A stretch of 64,000 bases of DNA. Origin: Ktedonobacter racemifer DSM 44963. Lineage in GTDB: Bacteria > Chloroflexota > Ktedonobacteria > Ktedonobacterales > Ktedonobacteraceae. A model generated the notes under the pieces. It did not search any database. It worked only from the letters and a program-made list of their open reading frames with translations, and was not told the DNA's origin. The translations under genes were made by a program, and so were the position numbers. This document shows, one piece after another, positions 33,927-43,224 of the stretch (the first letter of the stretch is position 1; each line of letters opens with the position of its first letter). The stretch lies in assembly GCF_000178855.1 (NCBI RefSeq), contig NZ_ADVG01000003.1, positions 2,653,341 to 2,717,340 of the forward strand, in the 5' to 3' direction.

Positions 33927-36441
33927 CTTTACAGATGTACTCTTTTTCGTAGGGCGTCATCGACTGCCGGGTGGCCAGTTCCTGATGGGCCTGCAGGGAC
34001 TGAGCCAGATTTTCTGGAGGAGTCATCTGCATCCAGTTGATGCGCCCTTCGCGTAGGTCCTCACGAGTGTAGCCAGTCATGTGCAGAAAGGAGTCGTTGG
34101 CGTCCACAATCTGCTCTCCTTCGGCGACAATGATCCCGATAATGCTGGAGTTCATCAGGACGCTCGCGCGCTCCTGACTCTGGCATAAGGTTTCCTCGAT
34201 GCGCTTCTGATCGTCGATGTCGGTGCCGGTGCCGAACCACTTGACGATCTGGCCTGCTTCATCGCGCACCGGCACCCCACGAGTTAAGAACCACCGATAC
34301 GCGCCCGTTTGGCCATCCTTGAGGCGATATTCGATCTCATAGGGTTCACCCGTTGCGAGCGCATGATGCCAGATCTTCAGGGTGCGCTGAGAATCGTCAG
34401 GGTGTAAAAACTGGCTCCATCTATGACCCAATGCTTGTGCGAGGGAGGAACCACTATAGGCATACCACCGTTGATTCCAGTACTCTAAAGCTCCATCTGG
34501 CCGTGCTGTCCACACCAACTGTGGCACCGTTTCAGCCAGCACTCGCCAGTTCTCCTCACTGGCTTTGATTCTCTGTTCAGCCTGTTTCTGCTCATCGATG
34601 TCAGTGTTGGTGCCAAACCATTTCAGGATCGTGCCCTGCGCATCTTTGAACGGCACTCCTCTGGCAAGGAACCACCGATAGTCTCCGGTGGTTCCATTGC
34701 GCAGGCGCAGTTCCGCTTCATAGGGCCTGCCTGCCTGGACGGCGCTCTGCCACACCTCCAGAATGCGTTGTTGGTCATCGGGGTGGATGGTATGGAGCCA
34801 GCCATCCCCTTGAGCTTGTTCGGCGGTCATGTTGGTATAGTCACGCCAGCGTTGGTTCGCGTATTCAGCAGAGCCATCGGGGCGTGCCATCCAGACGAAT
34901 TGGGGGATGGCATCAACCAGGACACGGATTTCGTCCTCGACTTGCTTTTTGTCGTGAATGTCGGTGCAGGTGCCAAACCACTTGAGGATGTGACCGCCTG
35001 CATCGCGCATCGGCATGCCGCGAGCTAAGAACCAGCGATACGCGCCCGTTTGGCCCTCCTTGAGACGATATTCAATCTCATAGGGTTCTCCCACTGCGAG
35101 CGCATGATGCCAGATCGTCAGGGTGTGCTCATAATCGTCAGGGTGCAAGAACTGGCTCCATCCAGAGCCCAATGCTTGTTCAGGGGAGGAACCAGTATAG
35201 GCATACCACCGTTGATTCCAGTACTCTAAAGCTCCATCTGGCCGTGCTGTCCACACCAACTGTGGCACCGTTTCAGCCAGCACTCGCCAGTTCTCCTCAC
35301 TGGCTTTGATTCTCTGTTCAGCCTGTTTCTGCTCGTCAATGTCGGTGTTGGTGCCAAACCATTTCAGGATCGTCCCCTGATCATCCCTGTGTGGCACTCC
35401 TCTAACAAGGAACCAGCGATACTCCCCGGTCGTGCCATGGCGCAGGCGCTGTTCCGCTTCATAGGGCCTGCCGGTCTGGACGGCACACTGCCACCTCTCC
35501 AGGACACGTTGTTGGTCATCGGGGTGGATGGCCTGGAGCCAACCATCCCCTTGAGCTTGTTCAGAAGTCATATTGGTATAGTCACACCAGCGTTGGTTAG
35601 TGTATTCACACGAGCCATCGGGGCGCATCATCCAGACGAATTGGGGAATGGTACCGATCAGGACACGGAGTCCTTCTTCGGCTCGTTTGCGCGCGGTGAT
35701 ATCCAGCCCGGTATAGATGAGGTACTCGACCTGTCTGTCAGCATTCAGATGCGGGGTCATCGTCACCGCAAGATCCAGATACCACCCCTCTTGTGGGCGT
35801 ATCCTGGTCTCAAAGTGCACGATTTCTCTCCGACTGGCTTGTTCAATCGCTGCGCGTAATTGCTGCTGGACAGGTGGAGCATACGACCACCAGGGAGTTT
35901 CGGTGAACGGTTTACCGACCACTTCCTCTCGCCGGAGGTGTGCGTCCTCTAAGGGGCGCTGACTGATGGCCAGGACCATCCCATCAGGGGTCAAGATCAC
36001 AAGCCGGTCAGAGATAGTCTCCAGGATATCAGCGTAGAGATGTTCGCTGAGGGGAACCATCTCCTGGCGTCGGGCTAGTGCTCTCACTTCGTGGAACTGC
36101 AAGGTGAGCCCCCCCATGGTCGGAGTGAGCTGCACGTGCAGCCTGGTCTGGGTTATGGGAGACCAATACTCCACTTCGGTCGGCTCTTGGGTCTGCCTGG
36201 TCTTGAGCACTGCCTGATAGAGTGAGGGGCTCACGAGTTGTGGAACACCACGCCAGAAGGGGTTCCCCAGGAATTGCTCTCGTGATGCGCCTAGCATGGT
36301 CTGCGCGCTCGCATTGGCATACACAATCGTTGTGGCGTCATCGACGATAAACAACGCATCAGGAAGCGTCTCAAGCGTGCTGAGGAGCGTTTCACGCGAT
36401 GTGAGCATGCTTGACTCGCTGCTTTGTGGGTTGAACATCAT
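33844..36441 (-). CDS. Sensor with seven PAS domains (input part of the histidine kinase)
   Basis: 865 residues as read, ending shortly after the C9 tract. ATG 36441 follows gggatggagacagt. Seven PAS/PAC units: 1 about 14-120, 2 about 135-265, 3-6 each about 125 residues (PQFVWMMRPDGSCEYTNQRW and PQLVWTARPDGALEYWNQRW types alternating), 7 ending KEYICKDGSRLPVLVGG. Units 3+4 and 5+6 are near-identical pairs. No membrane helix, so it is a cytoplasmic sensor; ligands (haem, flavin or small molecule) cannot be told. Confidence 0.85.
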   Translation of the reverse strand: MMFNPQSSESSMLTSRETLLSTLETLPDALFIVDDATTIVYANASAQTMLGASREQFLGNPFWRGVPQLVSPSLYQAVLKTRQTQEPTEVEYWSPITQTRLHVQLTPTMGGLTLQFHEVRALARRQEMVPLSEHLYADILETISDRLVILTPDGMVLAISQRPLEDAHLRREEVVGKPFTETPWWSYAPPVQQQLRAAIEQASRREIVHFETRIRPQEGWYLDLAVTMTPHLNADRQVEYLIYTGLDITARKRAEEGLRVLIGTIPQFVWMMRPDGSCEYTNQRWCDYTNMTSEQAQGDGWLQAIHPDDQQRVLERWQCAVQTGRPYEAEQRLRHGTTGEYRWFLVRGVPHRDDQGTILKWFGTNTDIDEQKQAEQRIKASEENWRVLAETVPQLVWTARPDGALEYWNQRWYAYTGSSPEQALGSGWSQFLHPDDYEHTLTIWHHALAVGEPYEIEYRLKEGQTGAYRWFLARGMPMRDAGGHILKWFGTCTDIHDKKQVEDEIRVLVDAIPQFVWMARPDGSAEYANQRWRDYTNMTAEQAQGDGWLHTIHPDDQQRILEVWQSAVQAGRPYEAELRLRNGTTGDYRWFLARGVPFKDAQGTILKWFGTNTDIDEQKQAEQRIKASEENWRVLAETVPQLVWTARPDGALEYWNQRWYAYSGSSLAQALGHRWSQFLHPDDSQRTLKIWHHALATGEPYEIEYRLKDGQTGAYRWFLTRGVPVRDEAGQIVKWFGTGTDIDDQKRIEETLCQSQERASVLMNSSIIGIIVAEGEQIVDANDSFLHMTGYTREDLREGRINWMQMTPPENLAQSLQAHQELATRQSMTPYEKEYICKDGSRLPVLVGGGCLTASLTPGYRLCAG
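33893..33901. repeat. Nine-C homopolymer tract inside the sensor kinase
   Basis: With nine bases the PAS frame runs to a stop soon after; with eight (or eleven) the PAS and kinase frames join. It is therefore a slipped-strand (phase-variation) site or a sequencing error. Confidence 0.75.
34195..35676. repeat. Tandem duplication of a PAS-pair coding unit
   Basis: Two adjacent units of about 740 bp (boundary near 34942) encode PAS 3+4 and PAS 5+6. Long stretches are identical, for example the block encoding ENWRVLAETVPQLVWTARPD, so the duplication is recent or kept alike by conversion. Boundaries are approximate. Confidence 0.75.
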
Positions 36442-36559
36442 ACTGTCTCCATCCCTTTCATATGGCCCGTGTCTCGGTGAAGAGGTTTTTCGCCTCTGAC
36501 ATCGAGCTGTATTGTTGTATGGTGGTTGTCGACCTACCTTCTCTTTGTGGGCAGAATTA

Positions 36560-37139
36560 TCGAGTACAAGGGGTCATCGAGTAGGGCCGTGCGAGTCCCT
36601 CATGTGCCTGCTCGGTATAGGCTTTGTATTCTGGAGGGGTCATCTGCATCCAATTGATCTTTCGTTGACAGAGATCTTCCCGGGGATAGCTGGTCATGCG
36701 TAAAAAGGCATATTGGCCTCCACAATCACATCGTCTTCGCCAATGGTGATCCCGATACTCGTTGAGTTTATCAGTGTGCGCGCCCGTTCCTGGCTCTGGC
36801 GCAGGGCCTCTTCAGTCTGTTCGGCCCGCTTTAAACATCGATGTCTGTACATGTGAAATCCAGTGCAGAATCGTCCCCTGCGCATCTTTGTAGGGAATCC
36901 TTCGAGCGGGGCGCACACTGCCAAACAGCTTGCCAGGCAGTTCGTGCATGCTTGTCCCAAGCATGGTGGCGGCTCTTGTATTAACATACTGGATCATGGC
37001 TCTCTGATCTAGAAAGATCGGCGCATCAGGAGGCGTATCCAGCAGAGCAATGAGTTTCAGGTAGAGCGCAGACGAATTGCCCGAGGGTACATCCTCATCT
37101 ATGAAGCGTTAGGTAGTCAACTGCTCTCATTATTGTGTG
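36560..37139 (-). pseudogene. Decayed PAS sensor fragment
   Basis: Pieces of one gene lie in several minus-strand frames: DQRAMIQYVNTRAATMLGTS (PAS core), KDAQGTILHWISHVQTSMF (PAC), EEALRQSQERARTLINSTSI, and RKINWMQMTPPEYKAYTEQA. The order matches the last PAS units of the neighbouring sensor, so it is the frameshifted remnant of a paralogue. Its upstream part was cut by the ISAs1 insertion at 37140. Confidence 0.7.
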
Positions 37140-38438
37140 CAGGGCTTGTGAATTATTGCTGAGCGACGCTCCTGGGAAGCAAGAAGCGAAAAGCAAGATG
37201 AGGATGAGAAGCAAAGTGGCGTCTGGTCGCAGCAATCTGAGAAGACCCTTGACGATGAATAAGGGTGATCGCCAAATTGCGGAACGTTGCCAGGATCTGA
37301 GATGCCTGCCCAGAGCGCAAGCGAGAACGATCCTCACCAAAGGTCATATCGCGGACATAATGGGAGGAGTTCTCGATACTCCAGTGTCCCCGTACTAATG
37401 CAAGTAAGCGCTGGGGGCTGGCCTCAAGAGCAGTCAAAGGCGTGATGAGATAGACCACTTCGTGGCTGGTTTTTCCCGTTTTGCGAACCGTGACGGTTCG
37501 TGTCAGTTCGGCCACTTGCTCGATGAGTGGCCAGTCAGCCAGGTAGGAATTCATTTCGGTGCTCACACGGATAGAACGCTTTTCAATCCGTCCTCGATGC
37601 TGATCAAGCGTGGAGTCTTGCGCAAAAGAAGCATGTGGATCGGCGAAATAGGCGGTGAGATCTGCGTAGAGGGTCGGCTGATTGTTTTTGACGGTGAGAA
37701 CGGTTTTGCCACCCAAGGCATCCACGCACCTCATGAAATCCTTCTGCGTGTGCAAAGCGTCTGCGGTGAAGACGCGTCCATCGACAGGCAAGCAGGGCAA
37801 GAGGGCCTGTGCGACTGGGATTTCATTCGTCTTCTCGGAAACGGCAACTTGCAGCAGTGTTTCCTGGCTGTGATGTGTGCGAAAGGAGAGCAGATGGGGA
37901 GCAGAATGTTTGTCCGATCTTCCCCCACGAACCGTCTTGCCATCTAAGGCAATGGGATCATCGAGGGTGGCTTGCAGAGTCCGACGTATCCAGTCCGCCA
38001 GGGCGCACTCGATCTGTTCGGCATCCAGGCGCGGGAGGAGTTTGCGGTAGAGTGAATCACTGGGGCACAGGAAGCGACGTGGTCCGAAGAGTCGGATGAG
38101 CAGAAGACGTTGATCACGACACCACTCTGCAACTGCCAGGGTCGAGTCACAATTGCAGAGGAAGCCCGCTACCAGGCAGGTCAGCACGTACGCCAATTCA
38201 TAGCGCAATCCATGCTTGGAACGGGGATCTGGGATGGTGGCAAACACTTCGTACAAACTCAGCAATGGTTGCTTTTCCAATAACTGGTGGCGAGCATCAC
38301 TCGTCAGTGAAGGCAAGGTCAGTGACAATGCAGTAGAATAAGACATCGGAGGCTCCTTCTTCTCGATAGATCGGTTTGGAATGTCTATCGTAGCAGATCT
38401 TGGAGTCTCCTGCTCTCAGCAATAATTCACAAGCCCTG
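37140..38438 (-). mobile_element. ISAs1-family element, intact
   Basis: 1,299 bp with inverted repeats of at least 22 bp (cagggcttgtgaattattgc). The flanking bases differ (ttattgtgtg, tggtaacaac), so no clear target duplication. It separates the PAS remnant from unrelated DNA. Confidence 0.88.
37153..38346 (-). CDS. ISAs1-family DDE transposase
   Basis: 397 residues. The N-terminal DDE_Tnp_1-associated region includes VFATIPDPRSKHGLRYELAY. Catalytic segments are IALDGKTVRGGRSD (Asp), GRVFTADALHTQKDF (Asp) and LVRGHWSIENSSHYVRDMTF (Glu). The end (GQASQILATFRNLAITLIHR) is the usual ISAs1 tail. It is intact and probably active. Confidence 0.93.
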   Translation of the reverse strand: MSYSTALSLTLPSLTSDARHQLLEKQPLLSLYEVFATIPDPRSKHGLRYELAYVLTCLVAGFLCNCDSTLAVAEWCRDQRLLLIRLFGPRRFLCPSDSLYRKLLPRLDAEQIECALADWIRRTLQATLDDPIALDGKTVRGGRSDKHSAPHLLSFRTHHSQETLLQVAVSEKTNEIPVAQALLPCLPVDGRVFTADALHTQKDFMRCVDALGGKTVLTVKNNQPTLYADLTAYFADPHASFAQDSTLDQHRGRIEKRSIRVSTEMNSYLADWPLIEQVAELTRTVTVRKTGKTSHEVVYLITPLTALEASPQRLLALVRGHWSIENSSHYVRDMTFGEDRSRLRSGQASQILATFRNLAITLIHRQGSSQIAATRRHFASHPHLAFRFLLPRSVAQQ

Positions 38439-38821
38439 TGGTAACAACATTCAAAGAAGAGTGGCAGGGGGCAGGGGTTGATGGTGAAGCGCTTCTCAAA
38501 AAGACCAGTCAGTTTCTTCCTGCGCTCCAAGTCATCGGCTCTTCTGTCTTTCTTGCTTGGGCCAACCACATCTCATCCTCGCAGTTCTGAAACCTCATCC
38601 AGAAAGCCTCTTTTCCTAGAAGCTTTCTGGAGCACGTCACCTCCTTGTTATCACTCTTCTTGTGTTGGGAAATATCTCCATTTCCCCCCAAAGATACAGC
38701 AAGGTACAAAAAATCGTTGATACTGATGAGTTTTCACCAAAATTGGGACAGTTCCGAATACTGTTGGAATTTACACTCTCCACACCATCTGCAATGCAAG
38801 TGCGTCCCAGAATGTTGGGAT
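38439..38821. other. Gene-free stretch right of ISAs1
   Basis: A minus-strand frame here (GPSKKDRRADDLERRKKLTG) has natural composition but runs into the IS and lacks a recognised domain, so it may be a truncated end of something. Nothing else seen. Confidence 0.3.
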
Positions 38822-39601
38822 TTACAACATATCCTCTCTCTCTTCCGCTAGTGGCAAGGCAAGAGACAGACTCCCTTCTTGCTCACTCCAGATCCGTCCC
38901 CCATGTTCGTGCAAAATCTCATGACACAGCGCAAGACAAGCTTCCGCCTCGCCCTCTTCAACTCCCCGTATCTGCGCTTCAAACTCCCCTTCTCTTCCGA
39001 GGGCAAGACTTGGCAGATCGCTTCTGATGCGAAGCGTTATTTTCGCTTCCCGACCCATGGGATTTAGAAAGGGTTCAAGATGGATCTCGGCAGGCAGAAT
39101 ATCAGCTTGCCTTACGAATAGATAGTTGAGGAGGACATGTTCAAAAAGCACCTGCAGCCAGAAAGGATCACACATGATAAAAAGCGACTGAGCAGGCATG
39201 CTCACTTGCAAGACACCATCGGGACAGAGTGGAGCGCGTTGCTCGATGACCGGTCCGAGTAAGGACACGAGATCGATCCAGACAAAGTTCTGACAGAGCG
39301 GCTCATCTGTTGCTCTAGGCGAGAGCTCGCGCAGTTGAACCAGTAGATCATTCAAGCGCATTTCCCGATCTTGCATCGTCCGCAAATAGCCTAAGCAGCA
39401 CTCATTTCGATCTTGCCAGACCTCCCGTGTTGGGGGGAAAGCTTCTTGAACCCGTGCTGAGATCGCGCGCTGTAACAGGCGCCGATATCCGGAAAGCACG
39501 GCCAGCCCATTGCCGAATTCATGATGGATCAGTTTGAGCAGCGGATAATTGATCGGAGCCTCTCTGACGCTCTTGACCACGTCGCTTTCGCTCATTGCCA
39601 T
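38822..39601 (-). CDS. Histidine kinase-like protein with degenerate ATPase domain
   Basis: 259 residues from ATG 39601 (ggaaaggaagaat upstream); the longer frame to 39724 is unlikely. LLKLIHHEFGNGLAVLSGYR resembles a dimerisation/phosphoacceptor helix with H-E-x-x-N. The C-terminal half has the outline of a HATPase (FEHVLLNYLFVRQ at the N-box position, CHEILHEHGGRIWSEQEG at the G2 position) but key glycines and asparagines are missing. It may act as a phosphotransfer or decoy protein. It is an orphan. Confidence 0.6.
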   Translation of the reverse strand: MAMSESDVVKSVREAPINYPLLKLIHHEFGNGLAVLSGYRRLLQRAISARVQEAFPPTREVWQDRNECCLGYLRTMQDREMRLNDLLVQLRELSPRATDEPLCQNFVWIDLVSLLGPVIEQRAPLCPDGVLQVSMPAQSLFIMCDPFWLQVLFEHVLLNYLFVRQADILPAEIHLEPFLNPMGREAKITLRIRSDLPSLALGREGEFEAQIRGVEEGEAEACLALCHEILHEHGGRIWSEQEGSLSLALPLAEEREDML

Positions 39602-39778
39602 ATTCTTCTTTCCTTTCCATCCCGCATTTTTCCACGTTCGAAAACCTCTCTTATCTATATGATGACACGAGTTGGCAATGATACATTGCTGTACATCCCA
39701 GCAATTATTCGGTTTTTGGCACAATCCTGGTGAAAAGGGTTGATGGTGATTGCTCAGGCTGAGAAGTGAAGGAGGAGG

Positions 39779-39939
39779 GGTAGTGTTGCAAAAAATTAAA
39801 GCTCAGCAAATCAAGAGTGTATATAAGCAGAGTCCACGAGAAAAAGATGTAGAACACTCACCTTTTCTCTGCGGCAATGATTTTTATGCCGTAATTACTT
39901 GCTCCGTTTTCTCAGCTCAAAATTTTTTGCAACACTACC
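39779..39939. mobile_element. MITE family 1, copy B (161 bp)
   Basis: Inverted ends ggtagtgttgcaaaaaatt; internal boxes as in copies A and C, including ccttttctctgcggcaatg. No target duplication and no gene visibly cut. Confidence 0.82.
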
Positions 39940-39993
39940 CACTTTTCCACCTATGCTCTTGACTTTGAAGAATCTCTTCTCGGCTCTTATACT

Positions 39994-41492
39994 ACCTAAG
40001 TTTCGCCCAAAATAACAACAATCTGGAAGGGAGCAAGCAGCTCCTGCAAGGGATAGAGGAGTGAGTGAGCCAGGGGAGCGTCCTGATTGAGCTCGATCTC
40101 AACCACCTGATGCAACGCATTGAAACGGAGCAAACCGCTGACATGAAAGACATCACGCACCATACGCAAGATGCCATAACGATGGATTTTTGGGCTGTTC
40201 AGCCAGCGACGTGCCCAGACCACCACGTTGTGAGCCAGTGAGCCGAGCAGCGCCAGCATGTACTGCGCCTCAAAGCGCTTCTTATTGCGTTTCGTCAGTC
40301 CCAATCCCTGTTTATCACCCTTGAAGGAGGTTTCGATGCCTCCACCACGCTGATCATAAAAGGTCACATAGGCCAAGAGCACCGCCGTGGGATCAGCTGC
40401 TTGCGATGCCTCCCATCCCAGAAGGGGAAGAACCTGCTCAATCGAGAGCGAACACATCAGAATGCCATAAGCAAATGTGCCATCTCTTCTGCGACAGCGT
40501 ACCGCAATACGTCGCATGGGACGGACGTAGCCAGCGGCTTCCTCGCTCACCCAGCCAAAGGAACGTTCCGACCAGGTGGGGTCCTGGACCCATTCCTTGA
40601 CCGTTTGAGACAGTCGCGTGATACGTCGTCCCGAGTATTCTTTCGCCATGACCTCGTAGCCTCGGGAGAGCAGCCAATTGAGGTCGTCCTCGGTTCCCGC
40701 ACCTGCATCGACACGGATAATGGTCCGTCTGCGTTTGGCATCGTCCAATTGCAAGGTCGTCTCAGCAGTCTCTACCAGCGGTTGCAGAGCCTTGATCAGT
40801 TGGACATTGCCTGCAAAAAGCTGATCGACCACGACTTCTTCATACTGGGTCGCCAGCACACGACCCAATTGCCGCCCTCGGCGATGATAGAGTCCTGCAA
40901 AATAGCCGCGCGTGGCAAACGCCGCTTTTGGTCCACAAGGCATGCCCGTCAGGTCCACGTCCAAGAGTTGAAAAGCGGCCTGATAGTCATGATGAAAGCC
41001 TTGGCTCTGAGCGCGGTAGATCTCATCGAGCGCCTGATGCAACTGAAGGACATTTTCCTCAGCACAGGCAGAAAGCGTCTCTTGCACCACCGACTGCTCA
41101 GCACAAGAGGTTCGACCGAAGGCTCGTTGCAAGCCCGGATCGGCTCGCAGCCGACTGTTGATTTCTACCAGTCCATGGGCTCCAGCCAACAGACTGATAA
41201 ACGCATCCATCAGCTTGTCGAGAGGCGTATGCTTGATGGTTTTCTGCCTGATCTGCACTCTCTTGCGGATCGGGCTCAAGACATCCAATTGCTGCAATTT
41301 GGCTCCTATGGCGGCCAGGATGGCGCATCCAGTGAAATGGTTCGTTGTTGTTGTGATAGACTCGTTCATGGTGATACTCCTTTTTCTAATGAAAGCTCCT
41401 TTGTTCCTTCATTAGCTATGGAGTATCGCTCTGCTTTTTGCAAGCTCTGCACTGGCTCGCTGGACTGTCGTCAATTTGGGCGAAACTTAGGT
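39994..41492 (-). mobile_element. IS1380-family element with 5-bp target duplication
   Basis: 1,499 bp, inverted repeats acctaagtttcgcccaaa, flanked on both sides by ATACT (39989-39993 and 41493-41497). The intact ends and duplication show a simple, recent insertion. Confidence 0.93.
39996..41369 (-). CDS. IS1380-family transposase
   Basis: 457 residues. Features of the family: LMDAFISLLAGAHGLVEINS near the N-terminus, AFQLLDVDLTGMPCGPKAAF (first Asp), TIIRVDAGAGTEDDLNWLL (second Asp) and YDQRGGGIETSFKGDKQGLG (Glu), then a long C-terminal helix region. The TAG stop lies inside the left inverted repeat. Intact and probably active. Confidence 0.93.
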   Translation of the reverse strand: MNESITTTTNHFTGCAILAAIGAKLQQLDVLSPIRKRVQIRQKTIKHTPLDKLMDAFISLLAGAHGLVEINSRLRADPGLQRAFGRTSCAEQSVVQETLSACAEENVLQLHQALDEIYRAQSQGFHHDYQAAFQLLDVDLTGMPCGPKAAFATRGYFAGLYHRRGRQLGRVLATQYEEVVVDQLFAGNVQLIKALQPLVETAETTLQLDDAKRRRTIIRVDAGAGTEDDLNWLLSRGYEVMAKEYSGRRITRLSQTVKEWVQDPTWSERSFGWVSEEAAGYVRPMRRIAVRCRRRDGTFAYGILMCSLSIEQVLPLLGWEASQAADPTAVLLAYVTFYDQRGGGIETSFKGDKQGLGLTKRNKKRFEAQYMLALLGSLAHNVVVWARRWLNSPKIHRYGILRMVRDVFHVSGLLRFNALHQVVEIELNQDAPLAHSLLYPLQELLAPFQIVVILGET

Positions 41493-41650
41493 ATACTAAA
41501 CGTAAGAGAGATGAGTACCAGTTAAAAAGATGGGGTTTGACAGCAATCTTCAAGGTCACCAGAGAGACTCTCTTGCACGAGTTTCAGAAGCACATGCATT
41601 CAGTGAGAGGGGTATCTTGAGAAGGTCTTGTCTAGAGAGGAGGAATAGTC

Positions 41651-41998
41651 TTGTCTCGCTCTCATGCTCCCGATCCTGATCCTGAGAACAGGGCGCCATC
41701 ACCGCAACAACCAACCATATGCACTGATCGCTTTCTGGCGGTGATGCACGGGTCGGCGGATCTCTTTTGGATTCTCTCCTCAGCCGGCAAGATGGACGAC
41801 ATCAGTCCCAGTTGGCTTTCCTTTACCGGCCAGCGGGAGCGCGACGCTTCCGGCCACGGATGGCTTGATGCGGTGTATGCGGTCGATCGACCTTCCCTGG
41901 AAGCCTTCCTTGCCCAACCTTTTTCCGCTGATTACATTCCTGAGCACACCTGCCATATTCGCCGAAACGACGGGATCTATCGTCTGATGCGCCTGCAC
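41651..41998 (+). pseudogene. PAS-domain protein truncated by an IS
   Basis: TTG start behind agaggaggaatagtc. ICTDRFLAVMHGSADLFWIL is followed by GKMDDISPSWLSFTGQRERD and HGWLDAVYAVDRPSLEAFLA, a PAS fold of the kind that precedes kinases here. The genuine sequence ends at RLMRLHGC where the subgroup-C element begins at 41999. No matching downstream half is found on the other side of the IS. Confidence 0.7.
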
Positions 41999-42975
41999 GG
42001 ATGTGTCAGAACTGAGAATAAGACCCCAAGCAGCGTTCCTCCAAGATGTGATAGACTGATCATCTCACACAGAGTTTCAGGAGGCGTGCCCCATGGATTG
42101 CCCGTACTGCTTGTCAGTGACCACCAAGGAACAGAACAAGAAAACCACGCTGGGCTATCGGACGTTCCGTTGCCGAGGGTGCCATCGTATCTTCAATGAG
42201 CGTACTGGTACCCCTTTCAACTTTTTGGAATATCCCACTGATCTTATCCTGCTCGTTGTGCTGTGGCGACTGCGCTACAAGCTGAGCTTGCGGGATTTGG
42301 CTGAGATATTTCTTGAACGAGGTTTTGTGTTCACCCATGAAGCCGTTCGAGATTGGGAAGCGCGGTTCGCTCCGCTGATTGCAAAGCAACTGCGAGCCAA
42401 ACGACGCGGACAAGCAGGACGATCCTGGTATGTGGATGAAACGTATGTCAAAGTACATGGGACGTGGTGTTATCTGTATCGCGCCATCGATCGGGATGGC
42501 AACTTGGTTGACTCAATGCTGAGCGAGAAGCGAGACATGGAGGCGGCTAAGCGCTTTTTCCAGCAAGCCGTCGAGGTCATTGGTGACGTTCCACAACGCG
42601 TAACAACCGATGGCCATAATTCCTATCCGCGTGCCATTCGTGAAACGCTTGGCATGAGCGTCATTCACCGCTGTAATCCGTATCTCAACAATCGATTGGA
42701 GCAAGACCACCGTGGTATCAAACAGCGGTACTACCCGATGCGTGGTTTTGGAAGCTTCGCGTCGGCATCACGCTTCTGCTGGGCGTTTGACGAGGTACGT
42801 CAGTTCTTCCGGTATCGTGCCACCATGAACCAACACGTTGCTCTTGCTGACCAGCGTCGTCTCTTCTGCCAACGATTGGATGCCTTGAAAGCCATGGATC
42901 TGGTAGCCTAAAAGCATCGGTTGAATGGATTCAACATGCCATATCGTCTACTTGATTCTCAGTTCTGACACATCC
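41999..42975 (+). mobile_element. Zinc-ribbon IS6-like element (subgroup C), intact copy 2
   Basis: 977 bp with matching inverted ends ggatgtgtcagaactgagaa. The left flank is a PAS gene and the right flank an IS66 remnant; the 8-bp flanks differ (gcctgcac, cagcaaaa). This fits a deletion or recombination after insertion. Confidence 0.88.
42093..42911 (+). CDS. IS6-like transposase with N-terminal zinc ribbon
   Basis: 272 residues, close to the copy at 30666-31484. Zinc ribbon CPYC...CRGC, DDE residues in SWYVDETYVKVHGTW, VTTDGHNSYPRAI and NRLEQDHRGIKQRY. Complete and probably active; it could also act on the damaged copies at 49048-49371 and 52115-52902, which share its ends only in part (ggttctgtcagaa). 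Confidence 0.92.
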   Translation: MDCPYCLSVTTKEQNKKTTLGYRTFRCRGCHRIFNERTGTPFNFLEYPTDLILLVVLWRLRYKLSLRDLAEIFLERGFVFTHEAVRDWEARFAPLIAKQLRAKRRGQAGRSWYVDETYVKVHGTWCYLYRAIDRDGNLVDSMLSEKRDMEAAKRFFQQAVEVIGDVPQRVTTDGHNSYPRAIRETLGMSVIHRCNPYLNNRLEQDHRGIKQRYYPMRGFGSFASASRFCWAFDEVRQFFRYRATMNQHVALADQRRLFCQRLDALKAMDLVA

Positions 42976-43134
42976 CAGCAAAAGGTCTCCGGGAGCTTTC
43001 GCACCGAAGAGGGGATCGCCATGTTTTGTCGCATTCGCAGTTATCTTTCCACGTTGCGCAAGCAAGGAATGAAGCTACTTTCTGCACTGGAGCAGACGCT
43101 GGCGGGCAATCCCGTTCTCCCCGCTTTTTCATGA
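42976..43134 (+). pseudogene. C-terminal fragment of an IS66-type transposase
   Basis: Open from the IS boundary: KVSGSFRTEEGIAMFCRIRS, then YLSTLRKQGMKLLSALEQTL and AGNPVLPAF. These phrases (SGSFRT..G...FCRIRSYLSTLRKQG) are the end of IS66-family transposases. Only the last 50 or so residues remain. Confidence 0.7.
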
Positions 43135-43224
43135 CCCTTCTGAACAGTTACCGTTTTCGCTAGGACTTAGCCTACCCTCTTCTATGCTTCAGAGCTAGAT
43201 GCTCAATAGAAGCCTTGTCGCTTA

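Noticed and set aside
40401..41525. 374-residue plus-strand frame
   Set aside because: Antisense shadow of the IS1380 transposase.
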